A stretch of DNA of 64,000 bases, from NCBI GenBank assembly GCA_964472015.1, contig CAYYIP010000004.1, positions 62,001 through 126,000 on the forward strand. Reading direction: 5' to 3'. The notes below the pieces were generated by a model, which had not been told where the DNA came from, ran no database searches, and saw only the letters and a program-made list of their open reading frames with translations. Below, piece after piece: positions 27,482 through 37,031 of the stretch. This DNA is from JAAYTD01 sp964472015. Lineage in GTDB: Bacteria; Bacteroidota; Ignavibacteria; Kapaibacteriales; UBA2268. Position 1 is the stretch's first letter, and each line of letters starts with the position of its first letter. The position numbers and the translations under genes are program-made.

Positions 27482-30400
27482 ATGTATAAATTATTTATTT
27501 ATTTATTTGTTAGTATTATATCTTGTATTCCTGTTTTTTCATTACCACTACAAGAAATACAAAATGTACAGCAAAAAAAAGTAATTGAAGATGTAAAATT
27601 TTTAAATAAAGATAATTTAAGTTATCATAATAATATAATTTTACTTAAAACTCGCAAAATGCAAAAAATAGATAAGCATAACAATATTCTATTATCAGAT
27701 GTACTTGTTGATAAATTAGAATCATTAGGAGTAGTTGCAAAAAATATACGGGCTCCTTTTGCAAAATATTATTTTGTTAGTGGAATTCAAAGTGAAAGTA
27801 GTAATAGAGGAATAGAACGTATCTGTGAAATAATTATAGAACCTAATGATAATATATTAGAAGTGTGTAAAGAATTAATGAAAAATATAGATATAGAGTA
27901 TGCCGAACCTGCTCCTATAAGATATTGTAATGAATTTATTCCTAATGATCCAGAGATAAATAAACAATGGCATTTACAAAATATTGAACTTTATAAAGCT
28001 TGGGAAGTTGTTAAAGAAAAAAAAGGAGTTTTAATAGGAATTTCTGATTCTGGAGTAGATATAAATCATTTTGATTTAGCTAATAATGTATGGAAAAATC
28101 CGAAAGAAGAGTTAAATGGAGTTGATAGTGATGGGAATGGGAAAGTAGATGATATCAATGGCTGGGATTTTGTAGGGAATATTTCTTTTGATGATATATA
28201 TTATGGACGTTGGAAGGAAGATAATGATCCGTCTGTAAAAATAGATCAAAATTTTCATGGAACACATGTGGCAGGTTGTGCTGCTGCAGTAATAAATAAT
28301 ACAATAGGTGTTGCAGGATCAGCTATAAATTGTAAAATAGTAGCCTCTAAACATGCTGTGGATTCTACTACTGATTATGGGATACAAAGAGGATATGAAG
28401 GAATATTATATCTTGCAAAATTAGGCGCAAGAATAATAAATTGTAGTTGGGGCGGTAAGGCTTATGGAATGACTGAATATGATGTTATACAAGAAGCAAT
28501 TTCATTAGGGAGTATAATTTTTACATCTGCGGGAAATGAAGCCGTAGATATAGATATTTCTCCTATATATCCAGCTTGTTATGAAGGATGTATTATAGTT
28601 GGTTCAAATGATCCTAATAATAAAGTATCATTTTTTTCAAATTATGGATATGCAACTTCAATATTTTCGCCGGGGAATTCAATATATTCAACTGTTCCAA
28701 ATAATAAATATAGTTCTCAAAGTGGAACTTCAATGGCATCGCCAGTAGCAGCAGGAGTTGCAGGATTAGTACTTTCTGTTTTTCCTGAATATACTGCGAA
28801 ACAAGTAAAACATCAATTAAGAAGTACAGGAGATAATGTAATTTCAAATAATAGTTATAAATATTTTAAAAAAATTAATGCATATAATGCAGTAACTTAT
28901 AATAATCCTGATTTCCCTGATAAAGTTGTTCCGGGTGTTTCTGTTTCTAAAATATCAATACCACCTTTTGATAAATTAGTAAATTATACTGAAAAAGAAA
29001 TAACATTAACCTTAAAAAATTATATAGGTAAAGCAAATGATTTAGTAGTAAATATTTTAAGTTTAGATGGTTATTTAAGTTCTTCTAAATTTGATGAAAT
29101 TTTTGAAGTAGGTAGTATGGATATTAACGAAGAAAAAACAATTTCTTTTGATATTAGGCTTGATTCTTTATGTGGAATTGCTGATGGTAAAGCAAAATTA
29201 CTTATTGAATATGGCGATGGTAATTTTTATGATTTTGAAGTAATCTATATACCTATAAGTATATCATCTTCAAATAAATATTCTTTTGTTAATGTTTATG
29301 GTGCAAGCAGAACAGGATTACATTATAGTATACATAATTTTAATGAGAATACTGCTTTTGCAGTAGGTGTTTTTTATTATGGTACGATTTATCCTGTTTT
29401 ACAAACAATAACTGAAGGAAATATTTTTTCTACTACAGAACAATTTAGTACTCCTTCCCAAAGTATTCCTTATACAGTATATGCGTTAACATCTAAAAAT
29501 ATCATTATAACAACTGCTACAACAAAAGGGAATACTTTTATAATAAATACAAAAAATAAATTTTTGACAGCACCTAGCGTATTAGAAGCAACTTCGCTTA
29601 CACCTTTTATAAATTATATGACATTTTTTGATGATCAAAATGGTATATTGGTTGGCGATCCTAAAGGAAATAAGTGGGGTATAGCAATAACAAAAAATGC
29701 AGGTTTAACTTGGAATATATTTGAAAATTCTATTCCAGTAGATAGTGGCGAAGTTGGGATTCTTAATGTAGCAGCAAAATTAGATAATACTATTTGGTTT
29801 GGAACTAACAAAGGTAAAATTATAAAAATAAATAATATGGGCGAAACTTGGTCGGCAGATACAGTTTGTAAAGATGCAATAATAACATCAATTAATTTTG
29901 CTAATGCTAATAGAGGAGCAGCTATATATATTGATTTAAAAGATAATAAATATTATTTGGCAACAAATGATGGAAATAAATGGAGTAAAGGTGTTTTTGA
30001 TTTTTCAAAAATATCAACTTTTGCAATTCCTAAGTATGTTTATGGTACTCCAACCGGAATGTTCTTAGTTGTTTTTGATAATAATGCAACGTATTCAAGT
30101 AAAGATTTTGGAAGAAGTTGGGATAAATTACCTAACAAAGAATTGTATGATGCTCAATTTGTTCATATATTTCCTCAAAGTAATAACAGAGAAATAAAGA
30201 TTAAAACTTATGGTATAGATAATGAAAAAAATAATCCTAATAAAGAACAACGTTGGTATCCTTATTATGTATTTGCATCTTCTAAAATTTCTTTACCTTT
30301 TGGTGCTAAATATGATATAAAAATATCTCCAGATTCCCCTAAGTTATTGGATTATGGTGAATTAAAAATAGGTCAAGATTCTATAAAAACTATAGATATT

Positions 30401-31291
30401 GATAATATTGGAAATAGAACGTTTGCTATTGGTAATTTAAAAATTGTTCCTGCAAATAATGAAACATCAGAATTAGATTTTGTTGTGAGTAATTATAATC
30501 ATTTTATAGAAGTATATCAATCTGGTTTTATAAATGTATTGTTTTCGCCAAAAACTGCAGGTCAAAAACATGCATATTTATATATAGCTAATAATAGTGG
30601 TGATGAAGAAATAATTTATGAATTGATAGGAAATGCAGTATTTGTTGAATTTGCAGAACTTAAATCAAATAAAACTCAAATTAAATGGGATTATTCAGGA
30701 TTGGATTTGGAAGTTTTTAATGAATTAGATTTTAATTTAACAAATGTAGGTAATATTCCACTAGATATAAATGAATATAAAATTATAGAAAAAAATATTG
30801 CAACAAAAGCTGAAGAATTTAATATTAATATTAAGGATGAATTACCTTTAACAATAAATGCAGGTGAAATGAAAAATGTGAGTATTAAACTTGAATTAAC
30901 AATAAGTGAAGATAAAATATATACAAGAGAGGCGTCTTTAATATTATATAATACAGGGCGATATCCAGAATATGAAATATCATTACTTGTAATAGGAAAT
31001 GATAGTCTAGGTAAAATTTTAATTTTAAATAATAATGAAATTTTTTCTTATCCAATTCCTAATCCAAGTAGTTATAATACAAATGTTACAGTCTATTTAG
31101 AAAAACCTCAATACTATTCTATTGATTTATTTTCTATTGATGGAAATAAAATTAGTAATGCTTATAAAGGATATGGTGTTGCGGGTAGTAATATAGTAAA
31201 TATTAATCTTGAAAATCTTGAAATAGGTAGTTATTATTTAATTCTGAATTTAAATGGTAAATATTATTTTAATAAAATAATAAAACAATAA
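27482..31291 (+). CDS. Subtilisin-like (S8) serine protease with YCF48-like and ASH domains, T9SS cargo
   Basis: The 1269-residue protein starts with a signal peptide and a propeptide-like region. The S8 peptidase domain has the full triad: Asp189 (GISDSGVD), His259 (HGTHVAG) and Ser417 (GTSMASP), with TSAGNE as the oxyanion segment. Residues about 605-905 hold repeats of YCF48/photosystem-II-assembly-like beta-propeller type (FFDDQNGILVGDPKGNKWGIAITKNAGLTW, KIIKINNMGETWSAD). Residues about 920-1150 are ASH-type Ig domains (LLDYGELKIGQDS). The final 85 residues (YPIPNPSSYNTNVTVYL, IDLFSIDGNKI, YYFNKIIKQ) are a T9SS sorting domain. It is probably an extracellular or surface protease. Confidence 0.88.
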   Translation: MYKLFIYLFVSIISCIPVFSLPLQEIQNVQQKKVIEDVKFLNKDNLSYHNNIILLKTRKMQKIDKHNNILLSDVLVDKLESLGVVAKNIRAPFAKYYFVSGIQSESSNRGIERICEIIIEPNDNILEVCKELMKNIDIEYAEPAPIRYCNEFIPNDPEINKQWHLQNIELYKAWEVVKEKKGVLIGISDSGVDINHFDLANNVWKNPKEELNGVDSDGNGKVDDINGWDFVGNISFDDIYYGRWKEDNDPSVKIDQNFHGTHVAGCAAAVINNTIGVAGSAINCKIVASKHAVDSTTDYGIQRGYEGILYLAKLGARIINCSWGGKAYGMTEYDVIQEAISLGSIIFTSAGNEAVDIDISPIYPACYEGCIIVGSNDPNNKVSFFSNYGYATSIFSPGNSIYSTVPNNKYSSQSGTSMASPVAAGVAGLVLSVFPEYTAKQVKHQLRSTGDNVISNNSYKYFKKINAYNAVTYNNPDFPDKVVPGVSVSKISIPPFDKLVNYTEKEITLTLKNYIGKANDLVVNILSLDGYLSSSKFDEIFEVGSMDINEEKTISFDIRLDSLCGIADGKAKLLIEYGDGNFYDFEVIYIPISISSSNKYSFVNVYGASRTGLHYSIHNFNENTAFAVGVFYYGTIYPVLQTITEGNIFSTTEQFSTPSQSIPYTVYALTSKNIIITTATTKGNTFIINTKNKFLTAPSVLEATSLTPFINYMTFFDDQNGILVGDPKGNKWGIAITKNAGLTWNIFENSIPVDSGEVGILNVAAKLDNTIWFGTNKGKIIKINNMGETWSADTVCKDAIITSINFANANRGAAIYIDLKDNKYYLATNDGNKWSKGVFDFSKISTFAIPKYVYGTPTGMFLVVFDNNATYSSKDFGRSWDKLPNKELYDAQFVHIFPQSNNREIKIKTYGIDNEKNNPNKEQRWYPYYVFASSKISLPFGAKYDIKISPDSPKLLDYGELKIGQDSIKTIDIDNIGNRTFAIGNLKIVPANNETSELDFVVSNYNHFIEVYQSGFINVLFSPKTAGQKHAYLYIANNSGDEEIIYELIGNAVFVEFAELKSNKTQIKWDYSGLDLEVFNELDFNLTNVGNIPLDINEYKIIEKNIATKAEEFNINIKDELPLTINAGEMKNVSIKLELTISEDKIYTREASLILYNTGRYPEYEISLLVIGNDSLGKILILNNNEIFSYPIPNPSSYNTNVTVYLEKPQYYSIDLFSIDGNKISNAYKGYGVAGSNIVNINLENLEIGSYYLILNLNGKYYFNKIIKQ

Positions 31292-31325
31292 TTAATTATT
31301 TTATATTATATATATTTAATTAGTA

Positions 31326-32159
31326 ATGAAAAATAAAGTGCCAGTTCCAGAAGACGAGAATAATCTATTTTCTCAAATAGAAAATTTTGTAAAAATTGTT
31401 AAAATTTTAAGAAGAGATTGTCCTTGGGATAGTAAACAAACTCATAAAAGTATATCTCATCTTTTAATAGAGGAAGCATACGAAGCAGTTGATGCTATAA
31501 ATAAAGGAAATATGAAGGAATTTAGTAAAGAATTAGGTGATATTTTATTACATATTGTTATGCATAGTGTAATGGCCTCTGAAACAAATGATTTTGATTT
31601 TATAGATGTTATAAAAGCTATTAGCAATAAGATGATTAATAGACATCCTCATGTTTTTGAAATAGAAACTAATAATTCTATAAAAAAAGAAGTTACAACA
31701 GCAGAACAAGTGCTTGATTCTTGGGAAAAAATAAAGATGACTGAGGTGGCAGGGCGAGCCTCTGTATTGGATGGTGTTCCTGATAGTTTACCATCACTTT
31801 TAAAAGCAGAACGTATACAAGAAAAAGCTGCAAGAGTTGGTTTTGATTGGATAGAAAAACAGGATGTATGGAAAAAAGTTTATGAAGAATTTGATGAATT
31901 AAGAGCAGAACTTGAAAAAAATGATGTAAAGAAAAAAGAAGAAGAATTTGGTGACGTTATATTTGCTTTAGTAAATGCTGCACGATTTGAAAAAATTGTT
32001 TTAGAACAAGCTTTGCAATTAACAAATCTAAAATTTATAAAGAGATTTCAATATATAGAAAAACGTGCTTCAGAATTAAATCTTAATTTATCTAATATGA
32101 GTTTATCTGAAATGGATGAATTTTGGAATGAAGCAAAAGAAATTGAAAAATTATATTAA
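31326..32159 (+). CDS. mazG: Nucleoside triphosphate pyrophosphohydrolase MazG
   Basis: MazG hydrolyses NTPs to NMPs and pyrophosphate, cleaning non-canonical nucleotides; in E. coli it also lowers (p)ppGpp. Two tandem MazG domains are present. The first has CPWDSKQTHKS, EEAYE and ELGD metal-binding motifs; the second has EEFDELRAEL and EEFGD. The 277-residue length is normal. It opens an operon-like run: gatC starts 10 bp after its stop. It begins 34 bp after the protease gene, with no clear terminator between them. Confidence 0.94.
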   Translation: MKNKVPVPEDENNLFSQIENFVKIVKILRRDCPWDSKQTHKSISHLLIEEAYEAVDAINKGNMKEFSKELGDILLHIVMHSVMASETNDFDFIDVIKAISNKMINRHPHVFEIETNNSIKKEVTTAEQVLDSWEKIKMTEVAGRASVLDGVPDSLPSLLKAERIQEKAARVGFDWIEKQDVWKKVYEEFDELRAELEKNDVKKKEEEFGDVIFALVNAARFEKIVLEQALQLTNLKFIKRFQYIEKRASELNLNLSNMSLSEMDEFWNEAKEIEKLY

Positions 32160-32169
32160 TAAAAAAATT

Positions 32170-32451
32170 ATGACAAAAGAAGAATTAAAACAAGTATCAA
32201 AACATATAGCTATTTATATTAATGACGAAAAAATAAATACTACACTTAAAGAATTAAACAATATTTTTGATTATATTTCTATTTTTGATAAATATGAAAT
32301 GCAACCTATCGAAATAGAAGAACAAATGACTGCTGGAACTAATAGATGGCGAGAAGATGAAACTATTCCATCTTTTACTTTAAAAGAAGCTCTGTTTAAT
32401 GCGTCACGTAAAAATGAAAACTTTTTTAAAGTTCCAAAAGTTATAGAATAA
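32170..32451 (+). CDS. gatC: Asp-tRNA(Asn)/Glu-tRNA(Gln) amidotransferase subunit C
   Basis: GatC helps GatAB assemble to make Gln-tRNA and Asn-tRNA by transamidation. The 93-residue product starts MTKEELKQVSKHIAIYI and contains LKELNNIFDYI, the PIEIEEQMT segment and the C-terminal RKNENFFKVPKVIE, all characteristic. The frame is open back to 32116, but that earlier start would overlap mazG by 44 bp and add sequence foreign to the family; the ATG at 32170 is preferred. gatA and gatB are not here. The spacing to kdsB is 3 bp. Confidence 0.93.
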   Translation: MTKEELKQVSKHIAIYINDEKINTTLKELNNIFDYISIFDKYEMQPIEIEEQMTAGTNRWREDETIPSFTLKEALFNASRKNENFFKVPKVIE

Positions 32452-32454
32452 TAT

Positions 32455-33201
32455 ATGAGTATAATAGGTATTATTCCTGCAAGATATGCATCAACAAGAT
32501 TAAAAGCAAAGCCATTACTTGAAATTAATGGGAAACCATTAGTTATAAATGTATGGGAGAATATGAAAAAATCTACATATATTTCAAGGCTTATTATTGC
32601 AACGGATGATGTTAGAATACTAGAAGCTTGTAAAAAATATGGTGCAGAAGTTATATTGACATCGCCCAATTTATCTTCAGGTACTGATAGAATATTTGAA
32701 GCCTATAAAAAAACAGGAGAAATAGAAGATATTATCGTTAATATACAAGGTGACGAACCTTTATTAATGGCTGAAAGTATAGATAAAATGTTAAATATTT
32801 TTCAGTATAATAATTTTGCCGAAGTTGGAACTCTTATTACTAAGATAAAAAGTTACAAGGACTTAATTTCTTCAAATACTGTAAAGGTTGTTATAGATAA
32901 TAATAATAATGCTATGTATTTTTCTAGAAGTCCTATCCCTTTTTTTAGAGATGAAAATATAGAAAATTGGATTATTAAATTTGATTATTGGAAACATATT
33001 GGTGTATATGCGTATAGAAAAGAAGCATTGTATAAATTTATAAATCTATTTCAATCAAAATATGAACATATAGAGAAACTAGAACAATTAAGACTGCTTG
33101 AAGCAGATACTAAATTACTTTGTGTAAAAATAGAACAAGATTGTATTGGAGTTGATACACAAGAAGATCTAGATCTAGTTCGTAATATTCTTGCTAAATA
33201 A
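32455..33201 (+). CDS. kdsB: 3-deoxy-manno-octulosonate cytidylyltransferase
   Basis: KdsB makes CMP-Kdo, the activated sugar for LPS inner core. Motifs are IIPARYASTRLKAKPL at residues 5-20, IATDDVRI, LTSPNLSSGTDRIFEA, VNIQGDEPLL and MYFSRSPIPFFRD. The length is 248 residues. With kdsC at 9657 it shows that the organism makes Kdo-containing LPS. It is tightly packed after gatC (3 bp) and followed after 28 bp by the DUF3108 gene. Confidence 0.96.
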   Translation: MSIIGIIPARYASTRLKAKPLLEINGKPLVINVWENMKKSTYISRLIIATDDVRILEACKKYGAEVILTSPNLSSGTDRIFEAYKKTGEIEDIIVNIQGDEPLLMAESIDKMLNIFQYNNFAEVGTLITKIKSYKDLISSNTVKVVIDNNNNAMYFSRSPIPFFRDENIENWIIKFDYWKHIGVYAYRKEALYKFINLFQSKYEHIEKLEQLRLLEADTKLLCVKIEQDCIGVDTQEDLDLVRNILAK

Positions 33202-33229
33202 TAATTAATATATATATAAAGTGTGTGTT

Positions 33230-34054
33230 ATGAAATATAGTAAAAAATTAAATATAATTATTAGTATTTTTTTTGTTAATTTTATATGTTTAGTGATTAA
33301 TAGTAGTTTAATATCACAAGAAAAACAATATAGATATATAAAAAATGAAGCTTTTGGATTTGGTGAAAAATTAGAATATAAAGTTGGATTAATAGGAGGC
33401 ATTTTTGCTGGTCTAGGAGGTAGCGGGGGATTACAAGTAGGTTCAAAACCAATATATAGAGAGGGACGTGAATGTTATGATGTAAGATTTTGGGTGAATT
33501 CAGAAGGGATTGTTGATCTTACTTATCCCGTTCATGATAAATATCGTAGTGTTATAGATGTATCCGGATTATTTCCTTATGAATTTTATCAACATATAAG
33601 AGAAGGGAAATATAAAAGAGATTTTAAAGCTAGTTTTGATCAATCTAATCATTTTGCAATTGTACAGGATAAGAAATATCCAATAGATGAATATATGCAA
33701 GATCTAGTATCTGCCTTTTATTATGTACGTAGTATGGATTTAGCCAAAATGCCTAATGGTTGTATGTTTGAGCTTAAAAATTTTTATAAAGATACAACAT
33801 TTAGTTTACCTGTAAAAATTATAGGTAGAGAAATAATAAGTGTTCCTGCCGGTAAATTTCGTACTATAATTGTTCAACCAATTATTAGAGAAGGTGGATT
33901 ATTTAAGTTCCAAAGTAATATTTATATATGGTTAACAGAGGATGATAGAAAAATTCCTGTGAAGGTTTCTACTACTATTATTATAGGTGAAGCAGGTGCA
34001 GAGTTAGTTAAATATAGTGGAGTTCGCGGTAAAATAAATGCTAAAATTGAATAA
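33230..34054 (+). CDS. DUF3108 domain periplasmic protein
   Basis: The 274-residue protein has a signal peptide (residues 1-28) and a DUF3108 domain: EAFGFGEKLEYKVGLIGGIFAG near the start, then LVSAFYYVRSMDL, and VPAGKFRTIIVQPIIREGGLF, ending DDRKIPVKVSTTIIIGEAGAELV. DUF3108 proteins are periplasmic strand-rich proteins in envelope gene contexts; the ligand is not established. An in-frame GTG at 33221 would add MCV; the ATG at 33230 gives a normal signal peptide and is preferred. Position in an operon with kdsB and cdsA supports an envelope role. Confidence 0.82.
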   Translation: MKYSKKLNIIISIFFVNFICLVINSSLISQEKQYRYIKNEAFGFGEKLEYKVGLIGGIFAGLGGSGGLQVGSKPIYREGRECYDVRFWVNSEGIVDLTYPVHDKYRSVIDVSGLFPYEFYQHIREGKYKRDFKASFDQSNHFAIVQDKKYPIDEYMQDLVSAFYYVRSMDLAKMPNGCMFELKNFYKDTTFSLPVKIIGREIISVPAGKFRTIIVQPIIREGGLFKFQSNIYIWLTEDDRKIPVKVSTTIIIGEAGAELVKYSGVRGKINAKIE

Positions 34055-34118
34055 CTTTTGCTAATTTTTATAATTGAATTTTTATTTTAATAAAATATAA
34101 CATAAATATAAATATAAT

Positions 34119-35150
34119 ATGCTAGAAAAAATTAAAGAGTTAACAATTAATATAAAAGATGAATTATCTAAAGTAAAAACAAAATCTGATTTAGAACTTT
34201 TTCGTTCAAAATTTTTAGTAAAAAAAGGAGTTATACAAAAATTATTTGAACAATTAAGGACTGTGTCTCCTGAAAATAAACCTATTATAGGAAAAGAATT
34301 AAATATATTGTCAAAATTTGCAGAACAACAATATATGAAATTAAAAGAAATATTAGATGCAGAAACGAATCTAAAAGTACAAGAAATAGATATTACATTA
34401 CCGGGGCGGCGTCAGTATCATGGGACTTATCATCCTGTAAGGCAAATAATAGATGAAATTGTAACAATATTTAAATCTATTGGATTTGATGTTGCAGAAG
34501 GGCCACAAATAGAGGATTCTTTTTATAATTTTGATGCATTAAATTTTCAATCTGATCATCCTGCACGTGATATGCAAGATACTTTTTTTATAAAACATAA
34601 TACAAGTACAAATGGGAATGATATTCTCTTAAGAACACATACGTCACCTGTACAAATTCGTGTTATGCAGGCTCAAAAACCACCTATTCGATGTATAATG
34701 CCGGGTAGAGTATATCGTAATGAAGCTATAAATTCTCGTTCACTTGCAGAATTTCATCAAGTAGAAGGATTATATATAAATAAAAATGTTACATTTGCAG
34801 AACTTAAAGCAACAATGATAGTTTTTGCAAAAAAAATGTATGGCGAGGATTCTAAATTTAGATTTAGACCATCTTATTTCCCTTTTACAGAACCAAGTGC
34901 AGAATTTGATATATCTTGTTATCTTTGTAAGGGACAAGGATGCAAAATATGTAAGGGGACAGGGTGGCTTGAAATAGCAGGGTGTGGTATGGTTCATCCT
35001 AATGTGTTAAAATCAGGTGGAATAGATACTGAGAAATATATGGGATATGCCTTTGGGTTTGGAATAGAACGTATTGTACTTCTTAAAACAGGGATAGATG
35101 ATATAAGATATTTATATGAAAATGATATAAGATTATTACAACAATTTTAA
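34119..35150 (+). CDS. pheS: Phenylalanine--tRNA ligase alpha subunit
   Basis: The catalytic subunit of the alpha2-beta2 PheRS. An N-terminal coiled-coil tRNA-binding arm (residues 1-90) is followed by the class II core: FDVAEGPQIEDSFYNFDALNF, DTFFI, RTHTSPVQIR (motif 2 region), GRVYRNEAINSRSLAEFHQVEGL, and the C-terminal YMGYAFGFGIERI (motif 3). A cysteine cluster CYLCKGQGCKIC lies before motif 3, as in many bacterial PheS. The length of 343 residues is normal. pheT is not adjacent; cdsA starts 4 bp after the stop. Confidence 0.97.
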   Translation: MLEKIKELTINIKDELSKVKTKSDLELFRSKFLVKKGVIQKLFEQLRTVSPENKPIIGKELNILSKFAEQQYMKLKEILDAETNLKVQEIDITLPGRRQYHGTYHPVRQIIDEIVTIFKSIGFDVAEGPQIEDSFYNFDALNFQSDHPARDMQDTFFIKHNTSTNGNDILLRTHTSPVQIRVMQAQKPPIRCIMPGRVYRNEAINSRSLAEFHQVEGLYINKNVTFAELKATMIVFAKKMYGEDSKFRFRPSYFPFTEPSAEFDISCYLCKGQGCKICKGTGWLEIAGCGMVHPNVLKSGGIDTEKYMGYAFGFGIERIVLLKTGIDDIRYLYENDIRLLQQF

Positions 35151-35154
35151 AATT

Positions 35155-35994
35155 ATGTCTGAATTAACTAAGCGCATTATTATTGCCTCAATAGGAATAC
35201 CTTTAATAATTCTAGTTGTTATATTAGGTAATATATATTTTTTTATTTTTGTTACTATTATTTCTACTATTGCTCTATATGAATTCTATATAATGTCTAG
35301 AAACAAAAATCATAAACCGTCTAAAATTATAGCGTTGATTTATAATTTTTGTATACTACTATTATTATATTGTTATAGTATAGATTACATATGCATATCA
35401 ATTTTTATAAAATATATAATTATATTGTCTTTAATAGCTATTGTTTTAATATTAATACAACAATTATTTTACAAAGAAAATAATATATATGATAACTTTG
35501 GTACAACCATAGCAGGATTACTTTATATAACAGTCCCAATGTATATATTATTGTTATTAAGATTTAAAGAAAATATAAAAGGTATTAATAATGCATATTT
35601 TATACTTATTATGTTATTTACAATATGGATTTGTGATACTTTTGCATATTTTATTGGGAAAAAGTTTGGAAAACGTAAATTATTAGAACGAGTTAGTCCT
35701 AAAAAAACTATTGCAGGTTTTATTGCAGGTTTTATTGCTTCGTTTATATTTTTCTTTATTGTAACAATAATTATTATGCCACAACTTAAAGTAATTCATT
35801 CTATATTTCTTGCAGTTATAATAGGAATTACAGGTCAACTAGGAGATTTAATTGAATCTAAATTTAAACGTGATGCAAATGTAAAAGATAGCAGTAGTAT
35901 AATACCGGGACATGGTGGAGTACTTGATAGATTTGATAGTTTTATTTTTACTATTATTGTTACATATATTTATATAGTGATATTTATAGATTGA
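35155..35994 (+). CDS. cdsA: Phosphatidate cytidylyltransferase
   Basis: CdsA makes CDP-diacylglycerol for all membrane phospholipids. The 279-residue protein has about eight transmembrane segments and the C-terminal family signature GDLIESKFKRDANVKDSSSIIPGHGGVLDRFDS, which carries the metal-binding acidic residues. It starts 4 bp after pheS, so the two are surely co-transcribed. Its stop codon is TGA, the only TGA among the 45 complete genes in the window, and it is directly followed by an in-frame TAA. Confidence 0.96.
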   Translation: MSELTKRIIIASIGIPLIILVVILGNIYFFIFVTIISTIALYEFYIMSRNKNHKPSKIIALIYNFCILLLLYCYSIDYICISIFIKYIIILSLIAIVLILIQQLFYKENNIYDNFGTTIAGLLYITVPMYILLLLRFKENIKGINNAYFILIMLFTIWICDTFAYFIGKKFGKRKLLERVSPKKTIAGFIAGFIASFIFFFIVTIIIMPQLKVIHSIFLAVIIGITGQLGDLIESKFKRDANVKDSSSIIPGHGGVLDRFDSFIFTIIVTYIYIVIFID

Positions 35995-36071
35995 TAATTG
36001 TTTTATAAATTTAATATTATAAAATATATAAGTATAGTTTATACTTATATATTTTTTTATTATTGTTAGAA

Positions 36072-36923
36072 ATGAATAATTTTACTTTGTTTATAAATAT
36101 AATAAATACTATTTTAATAGTTTTTATAACTTATAAGTATATTATTAATAAATATTTATTGTTAATTCCTATTTCTATTTCTTTATTTTGTTTTATAGCT
36201 ATACCTATAAAATCATTTCAGCTTGCAATATCATTAACAATTATTTTTTTGGCAGCAATATTTCTTTTTAGATATTATGATAATATGAAATATTTGAGAC
36301 GCATTATTCCTATTGGAATAATGATAGGTATTCTTGTTATTTTTAGAATAGATATGGCTGTTTTTATATATGGAATGTATTTTTGGGCTATATTTTGGGC
36401 TGGCTTAGCTGATGTAGAAGGATTACGATTTCCTTTAAAGAAACGAGCTTTACGTGGTTTTTTTCAAGGAATATTTTTTACTTTTACTGTTATTATAGTA
36501 ATAGTTTTGTATATGTGTTATGAACTTATATATAAATATAAAAGTTTTTTATTCTCTAAGTTAATAATTGAATTAAAAAATATGTTTAGTGTAACTGGAT
36601 TATTTAAAATTCCTACATTTAATGATAATATTATTTTATTAACTTTCCTAAGTATATATATAATATCATTAATTATTTTAATTTTTAAACATAAAAAGAA
36701 AATTTTATTATCTTCGCATCCATGTTTTTGGAAAGAAATGTTAATAATTAATATCGGTTTAAATCTATATCCACAAGCTATATTAACTTCTGATATTGAA
36801 AACACTATCCCTTTAATTTTAATAAGTAGTATGTTATTACCTAATATTATATATTATATAATTAATGAAGTTAAAATATATAAAGATAAATTACTATATG
36901 ATAAAATAAACAATTTTAACTAG
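36072..36923 (+). CDS. Polytopic membrane protein of unknown function
   Basis: The 283-residue protein has about eight hydrophobic helices and few polar loops. The distinctive part is residues about 95-140: IYGMYFWAIFWAGLADVEGLRFPLKKRALRGFFQGI-like, with a charged loop (LADVEGLRFPLKKR). This somewhat recalls the CDP-alcohol/phosphatidate transferase or dolichol-kinase type of membrane enzyme, but I cannot assign a family. It follows cdsA by 77 bp on the same strand and is closed by a terminator. The TTG at 36063 would add three residues; the ATG at 36072 is preferred. Confidence 0.7.
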   Translation: MNNFTLFINIINTILIVFITYKYIINKYLLLIPISISLFCFIAIPIKSFQLAISLTIIFLAAIFLFRYYDNMKYLRRIIPIGIMIGILVIFRIDMAVFIYGMYFWAIFWAGLADVEGLRFPLKKRALRGFFQGIFFTFTVIIVIVLYMCYELIYKYKSFLFSKLIIELKNMFSVTGLFKIPTFNDNIILLTFLSIYIISLIILIFKHKKKILLSSHPCFWKEMLIINIGLNLYPQAILTSDIENTIPLILISSMLLPNIIYYIINEVKIYKDKLLYDKINNFN

Positions 36924-36940
36924 ATTTATTTAGCAACAAA

Positions 36941-36974
36941 AAAGGCAACGCATTATATACGATACGTTGCCTTT
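36941..36974. terminator. Bidirectional terminator between the membrane-protein gene and groL
   Basis: Perfect 10-bp arms AAAGGCAACG / CGTTGCCTTT around a 14-nt loop, between convergent genes. A short T-run follows on the plus strand and A-rich sequence precedes it for the minus strand. Confidence 0.75.
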
Positions 36975-37031
36975 AAGTTTATTATATTGTATATTTTAAT
37001 CTAATATTAAAATATATATTATATATTACTA

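Noticed and set aside
32116..32169. Earlier start for gatC that overlaps mazG by 44 bp
   Set aside because: The added residues do not belong to the GatC family; the ATG at 32170 gives the normal length.
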